This document shows, in pieces, positions 60,921 through 64,000 of a stretch of 64,000 nucleotides of DNA. This DNA is from Helopsaltes ochotensis (lineage: Eukaryota; Chordata; Aves; Passeriformes; Locustellidae), in the NCBI GenBank assembly GCA_013400155.1, contig VXBM01000539.1:464289-528288 (forward strand), given 5' to 3'. The number at the start of each line of letters is the position of its first letter. The stretch's first letter is position 1. The position numbers and the translations under genes were made by a program. The notes beneath the pieces were generated by a model. That model was given only the letters and a program-made list of their open reading frames with translations. It did no database searches and had not been told where the DNA came from.

Positions 60921-63900
60921 TCCCACTGTGTAATACTGAGTCTTGTATATAAAGGATATTTGAAAGTATATCCGTGGATGTAATTGTTGCTTTACAGCAG
61001 TACTGCCAGAAATGCTGCTGTATAGTAGCATAGCTTAGAATTTCTGCTGCTTCCTACTTCTGTGACTCCTGCTTAAAACTAGGCAAAATATCCTAGGGAC
61101 TCTCCATTCTAATCCAGCAGTATTTTTAGATTCATCACATTCCCTGCCGAACTCTAGCAAGCCACTTCTGCAATTTGTAGCTGTTGAGCATGGCACACCA
61201 GTGCAGCTCTGCACTATTTAGATTCTAACACAGAAACTCTATCCAATATAAAAGCTTTGCAGTGTTCTCTGTTTTTGTAAGCAACAAGGAATTTTAAGTA
61301 AAACTAATACCGTTTTCCAGGAAAACATACAGCCCTTGAAAGGCAAGTAATGTTACATACCACCCCCTCCTCCCACACCTGATGTCAGACACTGCTAGAT
61401 GTTTGACTTCACCTTATATAAGGGAAAATGCCTCTGCAGCTTTGGTGTCGGCCAGTACTCAACAGGTGAGAGAAAACAGCAGGTAAGCAGAAAAACTGAT
61501 ATGCAGAGCTGTAAAATAATTTTGCCATTGCTCCATCTCTCAGTACTATACTGAACTCAAAACATTCAGTTTATTTTGAAACTGTATTTGACCTCTGGAA
61601 ATTCAATCTTTTAAAATTTTCCATTATTGAGTAACTTTGATTTCACCATATAATTTCTCAATTTATGGCTACTTCTTAATAAAGAAATTAAAACCAGAAA
61701 CACCAGAAGTTCAAAAAAAATTGCCACTAACTATGCAATTCTTTATCTCCAGCCACTAATTAAGAACTGAAATATCAGAGTATGAGAGCTCTAACTTACC
61801 ATTATGCTTTGTAGAAGTTGTTTCCTCGTCTGTTTCAGAAAACAGCTTCTTTTATTTTGCATCCTGAACTTCATTACACTACCAAGATTCCATTCCTTGT
61901 TCTTACAACTTGTATCCTGATTTCTGCCAAGAACCTCACTCATTGCCCAGGCTGTACAGCGGCCATTATTCCCAAGGCAAGCAGAACAAGAACACTGACC
62001 CTACCACAAAACCTTTCCAATCTAGATGTAAAAAAATGGACAGTGACGTCCAAAGAAACAAAATGATACTGATCATCATGGCAGGCAATCAAACCCCAGT
62101 CATTTGTGCTTTGTGAAGTACAGGCCTTTGTGAAGCTTTTTACAGAGTTCTCTGAAGAAGACTGCGGCTGCTACTGAGATTTTTATGAAGACCTTTACGC
62201 AAGCATAGGGGAAGGCAAGGAAAGAATGAATGCACTCAGCTGAAAAGTGATGTGAGCACTGTAATGGGTTGGAGCTGGCATCTCACTGAGGAAGTCACTG
62301 ACACAAAGCAGCTACAGGTACCGAAGGGCCCTCAGAAACAAAATCAAGTAACTGCGGCTTCACTCAACAGAGAAGGGGCAGACAGAAAAAATGCAGAGTT
62401 TTAACTATTTTTAATCAATATAAAATAATCTGTGTAAAAACAGTCAAAGCCATGCTGCAATTAACTTCTTTCAATGTGCACAAGACAGCTACAGAGCCAT
62501 CTGACAGCTCTTGGACGAAGACCTGTGGAACTAACAACAGCTTTAGATTCTCAACACACAAAGGGGATACAGCTGAGCCAGTACACATCTCCAACCTCTC
62601 CAGTCAAGACCAAGGTCAACACAAATTGTGATAGAAGAGTGCACGCACACACACACACACACATACACACATTCTTCCCACTTGAAAAGTAACAGGAGCC
62701 CACATCACTCTGCATCACTCCAGTACAGACGGATGCTACTGGTAGTGTTCATCAGCTGTCTCAGAAACAGCCCATGCTTACTTTTCAAGTTTCTATGCCA
62801 GGGGAGTACACAGCACGCAATAAGGCAAACCATTGACATTTAAAATGATTTATAAAGTACTGTTATTTAATTCCTTTTCTCTACAACCTCCATAGTCATT
62901 CAAAAATGTGTAAAAATAAGGAGATGAGGAGATGAGATTTCTGAAAAGTTTCACAATAGACGGTTTTGGAAACAAACTTCACCTGGTATCTGTAAAGCAG
63001 TGCAAATGCCAGCACAACAGTTGGATTTGAAACCAGTTTTCTATTAAAAAAAAAAAAAAAAGGCAAACACATATAATGTAAGCTACATCAAAATAGCTGC
63101 ATAACTGGCCTGATTTGCTATTTTCTTTCATGACTTGTAAAATACCAGTAGTAAGAAACAGCACAAAGGCTTTTTCTTAATAAATTTTAATAATAAGACC
63201 AGTTTGTCTGGATAAAAACGCAGTTACAAGTAGCACACTACTGCAAATTCTGCATGATGCACAGTAGTGCTCGCAATATTTGAGTGGCAAGACCATTTTG
63301 GAACTGTTGTGAAAGTTATGTCAAAAACAGAATCTTGGCATAAGTAAGAATGTATGTTACCAGTGAATTTATTATTGTGAAAATATATCTGTCCCACAAT
63401 GTACACCACTGTAAATAATCAAATGCAATATTTATGCACATCAAAAATATATGGGGCGAATATATACTCAGTTTAGCATTAAATCAGCAACAGTAAATGA
63501 AAGAAATATTTTGGCTGGTTTTGTATGATTTAATTTCACTGGAAATTTCCTAATAAATCACTCCAAAGGGTAATATTTGTGGTTCAAAACCATCAGGACA
63601 ACAGTAATTCTGTAAAATAGTATGGATCTGAGAGTGACAGCCCAATCCTCCTGCCACTAGATTCAGATGCATTTGGCTTGTGCTCGCTGCCTTAGAACAT
63701 GAGTCCAGACACCAAAAAAACAAACTACCACCATCACAGCCTGGACTACATTGGCTCACACCATGCCAGATCAGAGATGCAACATCAATAAAAAGAGATG
63801 ACACTTTAAAAGCACTTGCCAGATTCTCAAGTATTAATTATATACACACATGGTAAAGTACAGAATACTGAAGGAGAGTGTACTGAATACCAAGTTAAAT

Positions 63901-64000
63901 CTTCCATCGATTTTCTCATTACTGCAATGGATATTCACATTTTCCACATTGGTCCAGGAAGGATACTGCAATCTAAGCATGTGATTTGATGCTACTTAAA
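60921..64000. other. AT-rich right end, possibly 3' UTR of a minus-strand neighbour
   Basis: No coding exon seen. AT-rich, with minus-strand AATAAA candidates near 61850 and 63370. In mammals the gene just upstream of ROPN1L on the same strand is MARCHF6, which has a long 3' UTR; this stretch could be its tail, but nothing in the sequence proves it. Confidence 0.3.
62641..62671 (+). repeat. (CA)n microsatellite
   Basis: About 15 CA units interrupted by one G and one T. Confidence 0.9.

Noticed and set aside
1..64000. CRISPR arrays, operons, tRNA or rRNA genes
   Set aside because: No regularly spaced repeats, no cloverleaf or rRNA sequence recognised; the genes are spliced and the repeats are avian, so bacterial-type systems are not expected.

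Overview
This looks like about 64 kb of vertebrate, almost certainly avian, nuclear DNA. Two spliced protein genes can be read exon by exon, both with plain GT-AG introns. The interspersed repeats are mostly CR1 LINE fragments ending in the typical ATTCTRTG-type tail, plus one ERV-type solo LTR. Introns are short: SNRNP48 fits in under 8 kb. Both promoter CpG islands are interrupted by runs of N, a common failure of GC-rich avian first exons in assemblies. I cannot name the species.

Layout. 1-39.9 kb: AT-rich intergenic DNA with no recognisable exon. It holds an ERV-type solo LTR (37.6-38.2 kb), a minus-strand CR1 (19.8-20.2 kb), a plus-strand CR1 with both a 5' ORF1-like remnant and a 3' end (22.2-23.3 kb), possible MIR remnants and several clean inverted repeats. 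39.9-41.4 kb: CpG island with a 273-base gap that probably contains SNRNP48 exon 1. 41.06-48.9 kb: SNRNP48 on the plus strand, coding exons 2-9, encoding the U11/U12-48K protein of the minor spliceosome with an intact CHHC zinc finger. 49.6-58.1 kb: ROPN1L on the minus strand, five coding exons, 218 residues, an RIIa-domain sperm-flagellum/radial-spoke protein. It converges tail to tail with SNRNP48. 58.05-58.45 kb: a second CpG island with a 195-base gap, the likely ROPN1L promoter and non-coding first exon. 58.5-64 kb: a plus-strand CR1, a minus-strand CR1, a CA microsatellite and AT-rich sequence that could be the 3' UTR of a minus-strand gene lying to the right.

The two genes are not functionally linked as far as I know: one acts in minor-intron 5' splice-site recognition, the other in the axoneme/fibrous sheath. 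The most notable points are their adjacency (in human they lie on different chromosomes), a phase-compatible cryptic exon in SNRNP48 intron 5, and U12-type 5' splice-site-like motifs in and near SNRNP48, which matter because that gene is known to be autoregulated through such motifs. I found no evidence of a new multi-gene system, CRISPR array, prophage or operon; this is eukaryotic DNA and most open frames in it are noise.
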